Source: Bacillota bacterium
GTDB taxonomy: Bacteria; Bacillota; Clostridia; Lachnospirales; Lachnospiraceae
Length of the DNA stretch: 64,000 nucleotides
Assembly: GCA_023395555.1 (NCBI GenBank)
Contig: JAEWYQ010000006.1
Span: 1 to 64,000, forward strand
Reading direction: 5' to 3'
Positions 53,753-63,090 of this stretch are shown piece after piece. The notes beneath the pieces were generated by a model. That model had not been told where the DNA came from. It saw only the letters and a program-made list of their open reading frames with translations, and did no database searches. Position 1 is the first letter of the stretch. Every line of letters begins with the position of its first letter. The position numbers and the translations under genes were made by a program.

Positions 53753-54577
53753 TTAAAACTTGTAATTATCATTGTAAAAAAAGGACATACCCTGCACATA
53801 TTTCTGCGGAGTCATTCCGCAGATCGACGTGAAGTCATGAATAAAATGGGACTGGTCAAAAAAACCTGTCTGTACCGCTATATCCGTAAAACGCATATCT
53901 GTACTTTGCAGTAATTGCAAAGCATAATTTACTCGTACAATACGAGAAAATGTCTTAGGAGTTGTACCAATCTGCTGTAAGAATAAACGCCGTATCTGTT
54001 TTTCGCTGTAAAAGAACTCAGAAGATAATTCCCGTATGCCTATATTCCCATTATGTGCTAATATCTTGTTTTTTATTGCTATGATTGTTTTTTCTTCCCG
54101 CAAATCCGCCAGGCGGTTAAGAAATATATTATCCAGTGACACGACTAAGGCTTCGATACTTTCCGAATTAATCAGCTCGTTTTCAATGGCCTGCATCAGC
54201 GGTTTATCGATATCCTTCAGATCAAAGGATAAATCGACAAATTCGGATTGGTCTGCCCGGATCAGCGGGAATAAACAACCGGAATGAAATTCAGCCAGCA
54301 ATAGGAATTTCATTTTATTTGCATGTTTTCCAACATTGCAGATTTTTGTGTTTACTCCCCGTAATGCACCGGTGATTTTTTGGTCGCTTACGGATATTAC
54401 CATTGTTGAGCTTGCGGAGGGTAATATGGTATATTCATCCGACATATTTGCCGGAAATGTAATGGTATAACAGGAAATATAGGGCCGTAATAAAACATTG
54501 GGCGGTATATACAAAAAATCTTCCCCACGGCTTAAGGATATTCCCTGATAACATTCTATGCTTTTCTTAGAGATCAT
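53753..54577 (-). CDS. AraC-family regulator
   Basis: 274 residues. N-terminal sensor of the DUF6597 type (IPPNVLLRPYISCYTITFPA), C-terminal double helix-turn-helix about 175-265 (IGIRELSSEFFYSEKQIRRLFLQQIG, FTDIAVQTGFFDQSHFIHDF). Such proteins often control nearby small enzymes; the VOC gene 40 bases downstream is a candidate. AAAGGATG-type ribosome binding site. Confidence 0.85.
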   Translation of the reverse strand: MISKKSIECYQGISLSRGEDFLYIPPNVLLRPYISCYTITFPANMSDEYTILPSASSTMVISVSDQKITGALRGVNTKICNVGKHANKMKFLLLAEFHSGCLFPLIRADQSEFVDLSFDLKDIDKPLMQAIENELINSESIEALVVSLDNIFLNRLADLREEKTIIAIKNKILAHNGNIGIRELSSEFFYSEKQIRRLFLQQIGTTPKTFSRIVRVNYALQLLQSTDMRFTDIAVQTGFFDQSHFIHDFTSICGMTPQKYVQGMSFFYNDNYKF

Positions 54578-54712
54578 TTTTTAGTCATCCTTTTAATAAA
54601 CTGTCCAAAATATAGGGAACCGGAATGCTGGAGTTTGAAATGCACGGAATATTCTTACTCAGTCTGAATATCCGCGATCTTCATTAGAATTTCTGTGAAC
54701 GCTTCCATTATA

Positions 54713-54753
54713 ACAAAAACCTGCCGAAAAAACAATTTTAGTTCTTCGGCAGG
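54713..54753 (-). terminator. Terminator of the AraC/GyrI gene
   Basis: CCTGCCGAA/TTCGGCAGG stem (54720-54728 with 54745-54753), followed by TTTTTG on the minus strand. Confidence 0.8.
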
Positions 54754-54764
54754 CTTCATCAACC

Positions 54765-55625
54765 CTACTTTTTCTCTACCGGTATCCATATTTCGCAGAA
54801 ACAGTCCGCGTTACTGCTATCCGGATACAATTCAAAATCATCCGCATCCAGCATATTGTAATCCGAGCTGGGCAGAAACTCCTTGGAAATTCTTTCCCAG
54901 GTCTCTCCGATGCAGTTCCCGTCTTCTCCGATGCATTGGAACACCGCCCAAAGCGTGGGCGTCACTTCCCAGACAAAGAAGCCCTCCGGAACCTCGCCGC
55001 CTTCATAGACCATCCCAATCCCATAGTGAAAATGCGTGTTTTCTTTTGAGATCGGAGCACATATCCCATAAATATCGTGGGTCTTCGTATGCTTCTTCAG
55101 CACGTCAAAAACTCCGTTTTCACCGCATTTTTTCCAAAAATCCGGTATCTCAGTATTTCCTTCTTCGGAAATAGATTCATTCCTGAATGCCTGAGCCTTC
55201 ACCAGGAGTTTAAAGCTTTCCCTCTCTGCAATCTTGTAGTCCATAGCCGTACCGCCTTCCAATTTGATTTTTATTACAAGGCGATTGAAGGACCGTAATC
55301 CGGTTCCGGAGCGCCTCGCCACATTGGGCGTTACTCCGTGGAACCTGGAAAAAGCTTTTGTAAAGCTCTCAGGGGACTCATAGCCATATTTGAGCGCAAT
55401 ATCGATTACTTTCCTGTCTGACATGATAAGCTCCTGCCCTGCCATGGAAAGCCTTCGGTTTCGGATATACTCATTTGCCGTTATCCCCGTAATCATACTG
55501 AAAATCCGATGAAAATGATAGCTTGACATGTATAACTGCCTTGCAGCATCCTCATAACTGATTTTGTCCATAATATGTTCTTCCATATAGTCGATTGCTT
55601 TCTGTAAGCTTTGAATACAATCCAT
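54765..55625 (-). CDS. AraC-family regulator with GyrI-like effector domain
   Basis: 286 residues. Helix-turn-helix pair at 1-105 (ISYEDAARQLYMSSYHFHRIFSMITG, VIDIALKYGYESPESFTKAFSRFHG) and GyrI-like domain about 125-285 (GGEVPEGFFVWEVTPTLWAVF). It has the same domain order as 33305-34135, but is clearly different in sequence. No AGGAGG; the ATG at 55625 is set by the family N-terminus. Target unknown. Confidence 0.88.
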   Translation of the reverse strand: MDCIQSLQKAIDYMEEHIMDKISYEDAARQLYMSSYHFHRIFSMITGITANEYIRNRRLSMAGQELIMSDRKVIDIALKYGYESPESFTKAFSRFHGVTPNVARRSGTGLRSFNRLVIKIKLEGGTAMDYKIAERESFKLLVKAQAFRNESISEEGNTEIPDFWKKCGENGVFDVLKKHTKTHDIYGICAPISKENTHFHYGIGMVYEGGEVPEGFFVWEVTPTLWAVFQCIGEDGNCIGETWERISKEFLPSSDYNMLDADDFELYPDSSNADCFCEIWIPVEKK

Positions 55626-55910
55626 TGTTTATCACCTCATTTAGATTGTAAGGCATTCTTTCCCTTCTGTCCTAACCTGGTTTGCTCAATTCTGTCTGAA
55701 TAGAGTATATCACATTTGTTCTATGTAAATAAAGATATAGCTTAATCCTTGGGTAAACCCATGGATTTTCCACCCTTTAGAAAAAATCAAGGTATTGGAA
55801 GTTTTTTCTGAAAGGTATCGCATATTCTCTTCATTTGTAGTAGTATTATGTAATATGTAATCCAAAATATATCTACCATAAAATAACATTATTATCGGAG
55901 GATTAATGAA

Positions 55911-57230
55911 TTGAAAAAACGAATAATTCCTTTCTTGCTTATTTGCATTTTAACCGGCTGCGCATCTTCCGGAAGCCCCAATGAAGCCACTCCAGACAAA
56001 ATCACTGTCGAAAACGCCGATGACGTCAGCTTAGACAAAACTCCTGCCGAAAGTGCCAATGAGTCCGACGCAGACAACACCACCGCCGAAAACGCCAATG
56101 AAACCAACTTAGACAAAACTTATACCATGAAGCATTTGTCCTTTAAAGTTTCTTCCACCTGGGAACACAACAACGCAGACGGAGCGGACTATTTTTACCC
56201 TTCGTACGGAGGTATGGTATTGGTATTCAACACAAATCTTGGCAAAGTTCCAGCCAATGACGCAGACATGCAAGACAATCTATTACAGGCATATGATGGA
56301 TTTATAGAGGATGAGTCTAATTTAAAAACAATTTCAGATAATTTTGATTTAAAAAATAATATACATACTGCCACATTTACCGTAGACTATGAAGAAGGCA
56401 CTCAGTATTTTATGTACTACGCAACAATCAAGGACAAGTATTTGTATTGCATAATTTTAACCGGAGAGATGGATTTGCAAGACAAGCTTGATAAGCTCTT
56501 TAAGGAGATAACATCCAGCATTTCCTTGGAGAACAATCCCCAGGCATCCATCGGGATCAATTTAACGATAGATGAAATCATTAAAATGATGGATGAACGC
56601 CTCAGGAAAAACCAATTGCCTACGTTTAGTGATGCCGCAAAGGTCGAATCATTCGCAGAGATGGAAGGATTCGGTGCTGTAGCATACGAACTTTATACTC
56701 TTACAGATGGTGTAGACTTTGAATTTTTCAGCAATATAGAAACAAATGAATTGCTACAAGTTATGTATATAGTGGACAGAAGCCAGCTGTCATCCAGTGC
56801 ATATGAAGTGGTTGGCTTTATCAATGCTTCGCTGCCCTACTTGTTCGAGAAGGATACATATAAGGATCTGGACAAAAAGCTTGACATGAACAGCGATAAA
56901 GAATCTTATGAAACGAAAGCTGCTGGAGCGGAAAGGGAATACTATTATTATATCAACCGGCAATCGGCCGTCCATCTGACATTCCTGGCCAATCATCTTA
57001 CCACCGAATTTTTTATAAAATGCACTCTTATATCATTATTTTCATCGGATGCGTTTAACCAATTTGTCCATGCTTCTGTCTGTTCCTTCAATTGTAAGGT
57101 GTTTTCCGCTTTTCCTGCCAATTCTTCCGTCCAGCACAATATTTTTAATTCCATTGCTTTTTGTATCTCTTCCTTTTTCAATTGCCGAATTATCATAAAT
57201 AATCTCACTTTCCTACATCTTACGTATTAG
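55911..57230 (+). CDS. Lipoprotein of unknown function with an aberrant C-terminus
   Basis: 439-codon frame. TTG start at 55911 with CGGAGG 9 bases upstream; lipobox LTGC puts the lipidated Cys at 17. Residues 20-70 are a low-complexity tether in which ENAN/DKT-like units repeat about three times. Two beta-rich domains follow (about 75-200 and 210-360), ending near YYYYINRQSAVHLTFLAN. The last about 75 codons (from about 56995) are the antisense of a GNAT fragment on the minus strand, so the original 3-prime end was replaced. Family not recognised. Confidence 0.65.
   Translation: MKKRIIPFLLICILTGCASSGSPNEATPDKITVENADDVSLDKTPAESANESDADNTTAENANETNLDKTYTMKHLSFKVSSTWEHNNADGADYFYPSYGGMVLVFNTNLGKVPANDADMQDNLLQAYDGFIEDESNLKTISDNFDLKNNIHTATFTVDYEEGTQYFMYYATIKDKYLYCIILTGEMDLQDKLDKLFKEITSSISLENNPQASIGINLTIDEIIKMMDERLRKNQLPTFSDAAKVESFAEMEGFGAVAYELYTLTDGVDFEFFSNIETNELLQVMYIVDRSQLSSSAYEVVGFINASLPYLFEKDTYKDLDKKLDMNSDKESYETKAAGAEREYYYYINRQSAVHLTFLANHLTTEFFIKCTLISLFSSDAFNQFVHASVCSFNCKVFSAFPANSSVQHNIFNSIAFCISSFFNCRIIINNLTFLHLTY
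56993..57208 (-). pseudogene. N-terminal fragment of a GNAT acetyltransferase
   Basis: 71 codons reading MIIRQLKKEEIQKAMELKIL, with CWTEELAGKAENTLQ further on. This is the typical opening of a GNAT protein. The sequence stops shortly after HFIKN, before the acetyl-CoA binding loop. The break coincides with the end of the lipoprotein homology on the other strand. Confidence 0.6.
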
Positions 57231-57246
57231 ATTGAAGAGCAAATAC

Positions 57247-58011
57247 TTACAATTGCTTCTTTCTAAATATCAATACCGACAGTACCAGAAAAAACAAGGA
57301 GAGCAGGCAGGATATCAAGATAGCACCATGGAGCGAAGATACCTCGACGGAATTTTTTATAAGTCCTAAATTATCAGTGACTAACGAAATTGGATTATAC
57401 CTATGCGCCGCCGGTATGATATTCACAAGCAGGCAACCTACTACTGCCGCGCCTGTGCTCAGCAGGCATCCATAATTACTTTTCGTCAGAGCTGAACAAA
57501 GCAATAAAGTACCCAGCAAAAACACGCCAAACAGCCACAGGCAAAATACAGAAAACAGCAGATTTACTATTTCACCCGCCGGGAAGAGATATACCGTGTA
57601 GCCATAAGTCAGTCCGAAGCATAGCGCGATACTGGCCGTCCAAATCAGAACCATACCGGTGTATTTTGAAAGTATGACGGCCGTCCGGGACAAGCCTTTG
57701 GTCAGCATATTGATCAGCGTCCCCTTATTCAGCTCCGATGACAGAACCGGACTGAATAAGATCACCATCACGATGAGTCCCATTTGTGTTGCATTTTTGA
57801 AAAACTGTGTCCAGGCGTCAAATGCAGTCGCCTCCGGCAAGGTCATGGTGATGCCGTCCGTCATAAGGCTTCCAAGTATGTCAGGCAGCAGCTTAGCCAT
57901 AAGAGGATTGGTGATTCCGAAAACCGCAAAGACGATGAGCATGATGAGCAGCTTATAGGTTTTTGCATATTCCAGAATCTCTTTTTTCAGAAAAGCATAG
58001 TAGTTTCTCAC
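57247..58011 (-). CDS. ABC-2 type permease
   Basis: 254 residues with six predicted helices; the ELNKGTLINMLTKGLSRTAVILSKYTG segment between helices 2 and 3 is typical of NatB/CcmB-like ABC-2 permeases. GTG 58011 overlaps the ATPase stop codon (GTGA) and uses GGAGG 7 bases upstream. Last gene of the XRE-PLDc_N-ATPase-permease operon. Probably exports a peptide or lipid-active compound. Confidence 0.9.
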   Translation of the reverse strand: MRNYYAFLKKEILEYAKTYKLLIMLIVFAVFGITNPLMAKLLPDILGSLMTDGITMTLPEATAFDAWTQFFKNATQMGLIVMVILFSPVLSSELNKGTLINMLTKGLSRTAVILSKYTGMVLIWTASIALCFGLTYGYTVYLFPAGEIVNLLFSVFCLWLFGVFLLGTLLLCSALTKSNYGCLLSTGAAVVGCLLVNIIPAAHRYNPISLVTDNLGLIKNSVEVSSLHGAILISCLLSLFFLVLSVLIFRKKQL

Positions 58012-58925
58012 CCTACCACCTCCACAAACAGACTTTCCAGCGTCGGCTCCATAACCGCAAACTTCAATGGAAGAAGCCGCTTTCGCGATAACACGTCCAG
58101 CAGAAAATGCCCATCCATATTGTGATCGGCAAAAAGCACCGTCACCGTGTTTTCATTGCGTGATAAGCTGATTGCCGGCTGCCTGAGTTCCTCCGTGTTC
58201 TCGAAGGAAGACGCTTCCTCCGGGCTGCCAAACTCGATGATAAACCCGCTATGCCTGTACCGCTCTTTGATTTCCGAAAGCGTACCGTGTAATGCCAGTC
58301 TGCCCTTGTGCAATACCGCAATGCGGTCGCACACTCTTTCCACGTCCGACAGGATATGGGTCGAAAATACAACCGTCGTTTTTCCTTTCACCGCAAGCAG
58401 GATGTCAAGTATTTCCTTTCTTCCGATTGGATCAAGGGCGGAGGTCGGTTCGTCGCATATAAGAAGCTTGGGCTCGTTCAGCAATGCCTGTGCGATACCA
58501 AGGCGCTGCTTCATCCCCCGTGAAAACCCGCTGATTTTCTTGTTGTCGTCCTTCAGCCCCACCAGCGAGAGCAATTCCTCGCTCCTTAATTTGGTCTTCG
58601 CTTTCGTAAGGCCGGTTATTTCACCGCATAGCTTCAGATATTCCATGGGCCTCATATATCCATAGAACTCAGGAACATCCGGGAGAAAACCTATATTGCG
58701 GTTGGTTTTTGTTTCACCAAACGCCACCTTTTCCCCGCATACCCTTACACTCCCGCTATCCGGCTTCAATAAGCCGAGAACAATTTTCATCGTTGTTGTC
58801 TTACCCGCGCCATTCTGCCCGACAAAGCCAAATATCGAATGCTCCGGCACATACATGTCAAATCCGCTGAGCACTTCATGGTTTCCAAAGCCTTTGCAAA
58901 GCTGGTTAACCTCCAATACATCCAT
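58008..58925 (-). CDS. ABC transporter ATP-binding protein
   Basis: 305 residues. Walker A GQNGAGKTT near residue 40, signature FSRGMKQRLGIAQ, Walker B LLICDEPTSALDP, H-loop FSTHIL. The C-terminal 80 residues (DUF4162-like) follow the ATPase, as in bacteriocin-immunity ATPases. ATG 58925 overlaps the stop codon of the PLDc_N gene by one base. AGGGGGA is 6 bases upstream. Confidence 0.94.
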   Translation of the reverse strand: MDVLEVNQLCKGFGNHEVLSGFDMYVPEHSIFGFVGQNGAGKTTTMKIVLGLLKPDSGSVRVCGEKVAFGETKTNRNIGFLPDVPEFYGYMRPMEYLKLCGEITGLTKAKTKLRSEELLSLVGLKDDNKKISGFSRGMKQRLGIAQALLNEPKLLICDEPTSALDPIGRKEILDILLAVKGKTTVVFSTHILSDVERVCDRIAVLHKGRLALHGTLSEIKERYRHSGFIIEFGSPEEASSFENTEELRQPAISLSRNENTVTVLFADHNMDGHFLLDVLSRKRLLPLKFAVMEPTLESLFVEVVG

Positions 58926-59131
58926 TATTCTTCCCCCTTGCCGAAGGCAAAGTATACAACCGGGCCGATGGTCTGTACGAGCATGACGATCAAGGCCCAC
59001 ATCACCTTATTCCCAAAACGGTAATGGGGATGCCGCAGCACATGAACAAGGGCGGTAATGCCAAGCGCAAGCTGCGCGACAGCCAGCGGAATGAGAAACG
59101 GCAAATATTCTTTTAGCGTATCTAAACCCAT
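58925..59131 (-). CDS. Small PLDc_N-type membrane protein
   Basis: 68 residues with two predicted helices (LPFLIPLAVAQLALGITALVHVL and VMWALIVMLVQTIGPVVYFAFG) joined by a HPHYRFGNK turn. This is the phospholipase D N-terminal-like membrane module found alone in small proteins beside ABC exporters. Likely an accessory of the ABC pair downstream. GGAGG precedes ATG 59131. Confidence 0.85.
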   Translation of the reverse strand: MGLDTLKEYLPFLIPLAVAQLALGITALVHVLRHPHYRFGNKVMWALIVMLVQTIGPVVYFAFGKGEE

Positions 59132-59144
59132 AATATAATCCTCC

Positions 59145-60263
59145 CTAACAATTATTTTTTAGCTTTTCCGCAATTCTGTGAAAACGACGCTCGTCAGCCA
59201 ACGCAGTAAATGCAGGATTATTTACCACCCCGTCGATCATGCTCTGGCGGACGATTTTCTCATCCCGGGGCAGGGCGGGACCTAAATCAAGCTCCTCCAG
59301 CCATTCATCGATCAGATTAAAGTAACCGTCTCCTTTTAATTGCAGCGGATAAATATCTCCTGTAACAAGCTCTGCGTATCCTTCCAGGATTTCCAGAGCT
59401 TTGTCTGTATTTCCGAGCATCGTATATCCCTGTGCGGCAAGGAGATAGAACTTCATGAGCAGCGACGGGTGAAGATTTTTCAAATCAAAAGCCTCAACGA
59501 CGGCCATCGCCCGCCTGTATGTTTCATCAAACTGCTCCGGTTCATCTGTACAGAGCATGAGATAATCGGAACAGGCACCAAAAAGGGAGCCCATATGCTG
59601 GTAGATGCCGACTTGCAATGCCGATTTTGCTTCTCTGGGCTTGCCGATCATCTGGTAAGCCGGCGCAAGCAGGGATTCCGCGGAAATAATCTTCCGGCTT
59701 GTTCCCTCAAGCAGTTCTATCACCTCATTGGGATTGCCCAGCGTCAAGGCGCAGAAGGCCTCCATATTCAGTGCCAGCTGCTTAAGCTCCGCATCTTCAC
59801 TTTCTTTTTTCACCCGGATAAACAGCTCTTTGGCCTCCGCAATCACAGAGAAGGTTTTATCCATATCACCTGCTTCCATGCTGTTGTTTATCAGCAACGC
59901 GCCAATTTGGAACAGCAAGGGAAAGCAGGAGAAATACTTTTTAGCCGTCTCGCGGCAATGCTCCAATACTTCATCGAAGGGTTTGGAAGCAAAATCGGCG
60001 GATCGTCCCAGATACCATTTACGGATATCCTCTTTGCTCATTTGCGGCTCATAGCCCACGAGCTCATCAATGCTAATGTTAAAAAGGGCTGCAAGCTGCG
60101 GGAGAAAAGTAATGTCAGGATAGCTCTGGCCTGTTTCCCATTTCGAAACGGACGCCTTGGATACTCCAATGTAGCCTGCAAGGTCGTCCTGTGTCAGTCC
60201 TTTTTCCCTGCGCTTATTTACAATCATCCTTGCAATATTGATTTCTTTCATGTTTATGTCCAT
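59145..60263 (-). CDS. XRE-type regulator with TPR-like C-terminus
   Basis: 372 residues. Helix-turn-helix about 8-65 (LTQDDLAGYIGVSKASVSKWETGQSYP). The rest is helical with tetratricopeptide-like repeats, as in sensors that bind a peptide. First gene of the operon with PLDc_N, ATPase and permease genes (14-base gap). The start at 60263 or 60251 cannot be decided; neither has a strong ribosome binding site. Inverted repeats in its promoter suggest autoregulation. Confidence 0.88.
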   Translation of the reverse strand: MDINMKEINIARMIVNKRREKGLTQDDLAGYIGVSKASVSKWETGQSYPDITFLPQLAALFNISIDELVGYEPQMSKEDIRKWYLGRSADFASKPFDEVLEHCRETAKKYFSCFPLLFQIGALLINNSMEAGDMDKTFSVIAEAKELFIRVKKESEDAELKQLALNMEAFCALTLGNPNEVIELLEGTSRKIISAESLLAPAYQMIGKPREAKSALQVGIYQHMGSLFGACSDYLMLCTDEPEQFDETYRRAMAVVEAFDLKNLHPSLLMKFYLLAAQGYTMLGNTDKALEILEGYAELVTGDIYPLQLKGDGYFNLIDEWLEELDLGPALPRDEKIVRQSMIDGVVNNPAFTALADERRFHRIAEKLKNNC

Positions 60264-60362
60264 GCCCTGTCTCGCACAAGTTGCTATGAAAGTGCTGGCA
60301 TGGACCCGGTCCCCCTTTCATCTATATATTCCGTTTCTTTCAACCTTTTCACCTCTGCTATT

Positions 60363-60391
60363 ATTATACAGGTTGACAAAATCAACTTCAA
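60363..60391 (-). promoter_or_regulatory. Promoter of the XRE-ABC operon with internal operator
   Basis: TTGAAG (60386-60391 on minus), 17-base spacer, TATAAT (60363-60368). GTTGACAAAATCAAC (60372-60386) is an inverted repeat filling the spacer. Confidence 0.75.
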
Positions 60392-60400
60392 TGGATCTGT

Positions 60401-60427
60401 GGTTGATTTTTATTAACAAAATCAACC
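60401..60427. promoter_or_regulatory. Second operator-like inverted repeat upstream of the XRE promoter
   Basis: Arms GGTTGATTTT and AAAATCAACC are perfectly complementary over 10 bp with a 7-base centre. Its GTTGATTTT half site recurs in the repeat at 60372-60386, giving at least three copies. A cooperative repressor could bind both. Confidence 0.65.
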
Positions 60428-60468
60428 ACGGGGAAACCTCCGGTACTGACATACCTTACTTTCTGATC

Positions 60469-60506
60469 AAGGAGGAAGGCATCGGTTTCCCGATGCCTTC
60501 CTCCTT
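60469..60506. terminator. 17-bp perfect hairpin
   Basis: Arms AAGGAGGAAGGCATCGG and its complement with a four-base loop. Between the dehydrogenase gene end and the XRE promoter. No T tract; a terminator for the minus-strand dehydrogenase gene or an RNA stabiliser. Confidence 0.6.
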
Positions 60507-60573
60507 GGATAAAATATTTCTTCCTACTTACTCTTATCTGCAATCTGGGCAAGCTTTGATAACTCCCATAGCG

Positions 60574-61434
60574 TTATTCTTCATAGTATTTGATTAATGC
60601 CTGTGTGCCCAAGTCTCCTGCACCTTTTTCTTCCAGGCTCCCATACATGTTAAGAACTTCTTCCAAAACAGGAAGCTCCAGCCCCCTTGCCTTCGCCTCG
60701 GAAGCCGCAATTCTCATATCCTTTATAAAATGCTTGATAAAAAACCCGGGTGCATAATCCCCTTTTAATATTTTAGGAGCAGCACTGCTAAGCTGAGTGC
60801 TTGCCGCAGAGCCTTTTTTTATGGTATTTATCATCGTCTCAACATCCAGACCGACAGCTTTCGCATAGGTCATTGCTTCGCATACAGCAGAAATGGTACC
60901 TGCAATTGCAATTTGATTTGCCATCTTAGTATGCTGCCCATTGCCAGCCTTCCCCTCATAGACAATATGGTCTCCCATTGCCTCAAATATACTTTTGCAG
61001 GTATGATATGCCTCTTCCTCTCCGCCAACCATGATAGTCAGAGTACCTTCCTTCGCTCCAATATCCCCTCCGGTAACCGGTGCATCAAGGGCACAGAAGC
61101 CTTTTTCCTTCGCTCTGTCATATATTTGAATCGCTAATTCGGGGCTGTTTGTTGTCATGTCGATGAGATACGCCCCTTGCTTTGCACATTCCATAATTCC
61201 ACCTTGCCCAAAGTATACCTCTTCTACATCCTTTGGATATCCAATCATAGTGATAACCGCATCCTTACCAGCAGCACATTCCCGGATGGTATCCGTCCAA
61301 ACAGCTCCTTCTTCTATAACATCCAACACTTTTGACTTGGTTCTTGTATAAATGCAAACATCAAATCCAGCCTTCATTAAATTTCTCACCATGGATTTTC
61401 CCATGATGCCTACTCCGATAAATCCTATCTTCAT
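60574..61434 (-). CDS. NAD(P)-dependent beta-hydroxyacid dehydrogenase (GarR/GlxR type)
   Basis: 286 residues. Rossmann motif MKIGFIGVGIMGKSMVRNLMKAG (1-23), the substrate signature VTGGDIGAKEGTL at about 120-132 and catalytic Lys in GNGQHTKMANQIA. Substrates in the family are tartronate semialdehyde or 3-hydroxyisobutyrate. ATG 61434 has AGGAGG 9 bases upstream. The frame stays open to 61644, giving 70 residues I do not recognise and that have no ribosome binding site. Confidence 0.93.
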   Translation of the reverse strand: MKIGFIGVGIMGKSMVRNLMKAGFDVCIYTRTKSKVLDVIEEGAVWTDTIRECAAGKDAVITMIGYPKDVEEVYFGQGGIMECAKQGAYLIDMTTNSPELAIQIYDRAKEKGFCALDAPVTGGDIGAKEGTLTIMVGGEEEAYHTCKSIFEAMGDHIVYEGKAGNGQHTKMANQIAIAGTISAVCEAMTYAKAVGLDVETMINTIKKGSAASTQLSSAAPKILKGDYAPGFFIKHFIKDMRIAASEAKARGLELPVLEEVLNMYGSLEEKGAGDLGTQALIKYYEE

Positions 61435-61668
61435 TCTATTATTCCTCCTATCGTTCCTTTCAGGTTCAATTAATGTCATTCTTTCAATCGCTGCAAGATC
61501 AATCTCTACTAGATATAATACCAGATTTCTGTGCATAAAGAAAGATATACCTTCCCTTGGGCGAAAGTCTGAAAGTTTAAGCTTCTCTGTACCCGGGAAA
61601 TTTTGTACGATTTGATTTTTATTCGCCTTAATGTTGAAATCCATTCAATAATAACCCTATAACGAAAC

Positions 61669-61708
61669 AAATCCGAACCTTTCTTTCATCATAAATAGGT
61701 TCGGATTT
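61669..61708 (-). terminator. 12-bp perfect hairpin
   Basis: Arms 61669-61680 and 61697-61708, 16-base loop, no strong T tract on either side. Lies after the end of the GNAT remnant. Confidence 0.55.
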
Positions 61709-61747
61709 GCACTGCTTAGAGTAACCGCGGGAACCGATGATTGCCCT

Positions 61748-62221
61748 TCAATCTTCTGATTTTTCTTTTATTATCTCATATCCTAGACGACGGTAGAAAT
61801 TGACGGCAATGTTTTCTTCTTGAACGGAAAGTGACGTTTGCTTATATCCACGCTGGGATAAAAGTTCAAACAATTTTTCCATTAACTTTGATCCGATCCC
61901 TTGATTACGGTATTCCGGCAAAACAGAGATTACAAGCTCAGGCGTTTCATCATCAACATGCCCGTAAGCAGGGACAATCCTTGTCCACGCCGCGCCAACC
62001 GCTTTCCCGTCAACTTCTGCGAATACTCCGCAATCCTTCTCATTGCCGTAATTCTCAATATAGATAAATAAATCGGGATGAAAGATAACATTTCTATCTG
62101 GCAGTTCTATGCCGGGTGGCGTAAAGATAGCCCAATAGCTGAACTCTAGCCAATATTTTAACTGCCAACGACTTGAAGTCCGTTTGCATCTGCGGCAACG
62201 ACTTGCTCGTATATAAAGCCG
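61748..62221 (-). pseudogene. GNAT acetyltransferase lacking its start
   Basis: The frame ending at TGA 61748-61750 reads LEFSYWAIFTPPGIELP, GVFAEVDGKAVGAAWTRIVP and VISVLPEYRNQGIGSKLME, ending VNFYRRLGYEIIKEKSED. It is a clear GNAT with its acetyl-CoA loop. The N-terminal about 15 residues are replaced by an unrelated stretch, and TGA closes the frame at 62222. No ATG, GTG or TTG exists before the LMEKL methionine. The upstream part overlaps a different gene remnant. Confidence 0.65.
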
Positions 62222-62262
62222 TCATCCTCCAATCAATCGATCAGATTTTCACGCGAAAGCCT
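62158..62262 (-). pseudogene. Possible remnant of a PF07553-type surface lipoprotein repeat
   Basis: The frame reads SRENLID, TGA, then LEDDGFIYEQVVAADANGL and VVGS before TAA 62158-62160. SRENLI..LE.DGF..EQ is similar to the host-cell-surface-exposed lipoprotein repeat as I remember it. Only one repeat survives, with a stop codon inside. It overlaps the GNAT remnant in another frame. Low confidence. Confidence 0.35.
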
Positions 62263-62271
62263 TCTCTGGTA

Positions 62272-62934
62272 CTATCTTATAATAGTAATCTTATGTTTTG
62301 AATATAACCAATTCATAATTTCACTTTCTGTTTCTTCACTAACCATTTTTGCAGCTTTTATTCCCGCACCCATATGATGCAGTGACGTATCTTTAATACG
62401 TTTTTGCAAAGCGGTCCCATGGCATCTGGCTAGTGTTTTCATATGGGTATCATCAACCATGGAAACACAAAACTCAATGGTTCCATGTGGTTTTTTGTAC
62501 TCTTCCCATCTGCTTTCTTCAAGCTGCTCCGGCAAGCAGCCGGATGCTGCCATGCTTCTTATTGTTTCTTCAGCGCTGTTAACCTTTATAACACTGGAAT
62601 ATTCAATATAGTTACAATAAATATCCTGAAACACCGGAAAATCACTCATGGCATCTTTTCCAAACAGCTTTTCATATTCACCAAATAACACTTTTTCAAA
62701 ATTTTCATAAGCCTGCTGAAACTTCTGAAAATTTATTCCCACTGATAAAAACCATACATGTCCAAACTGGTTATATAAAATATTAAACGGATGGATACGG
62801 CACACCAGTTCATCAGAAAGTAATAAGTGATTGTTTCTCCCTTTGCTGTCGCCCTCATCTAACCCCAAATTTCGGCAGATATTTTTATAAGTTTTCTCGG
62901 AGAGATATTGCAATAAGTTTAATTTATTAATCAT
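62272..62934 (-). CDS. Hypothetical protein
   Basis: 220 residues, soluble, no recognised domain. Notable segments: HPFNILYNQFGHVWFLSVG, YIEYSSVIKVNSAEETIRS, and MVDDTHMKTLARCHGTALQKRIKD. It is rich in Tyr and Phe and has no signal peptide. ATG 62934 follows AGGTGAG by 6 bases; the frame continues to 62982. Regions of gene debris flank it on both sides. Confidence 0.6.
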   Translation of the reverse strand: MINKLNLLQYLSEKTYKNICRNLGLDEGDSKGRNNHLLLSDELVCRIHPFNILYNQFGHVWFLSVGINFQKFQQAYENFEKVLFGEYEKLFGKDAMSDFPVFQDIYCNYIEYSSVIKVNSAEETIRSMAASGCLPEQLEESRWEEYKKPHGTIEFCVSMVDDTHMKTLARCHGTALQKRIKDTSLHHMGAGIKAAKMVSEETESEIMNWLYSKHKITIIR

Positions 62935-63090
62935 GATATGCTCACCTGCAAATATAGATTTTGTTTTATTCCGATAAAGCAATTCAAATCTCAGCGTCCC
63001 TTTGTATGATACCGATAATGAAGTTGGTGAACCTGTTCTTCCAGTTCAGGAACGGGACCATCTGTAATGGTGCCACGAATAATATCTTGA

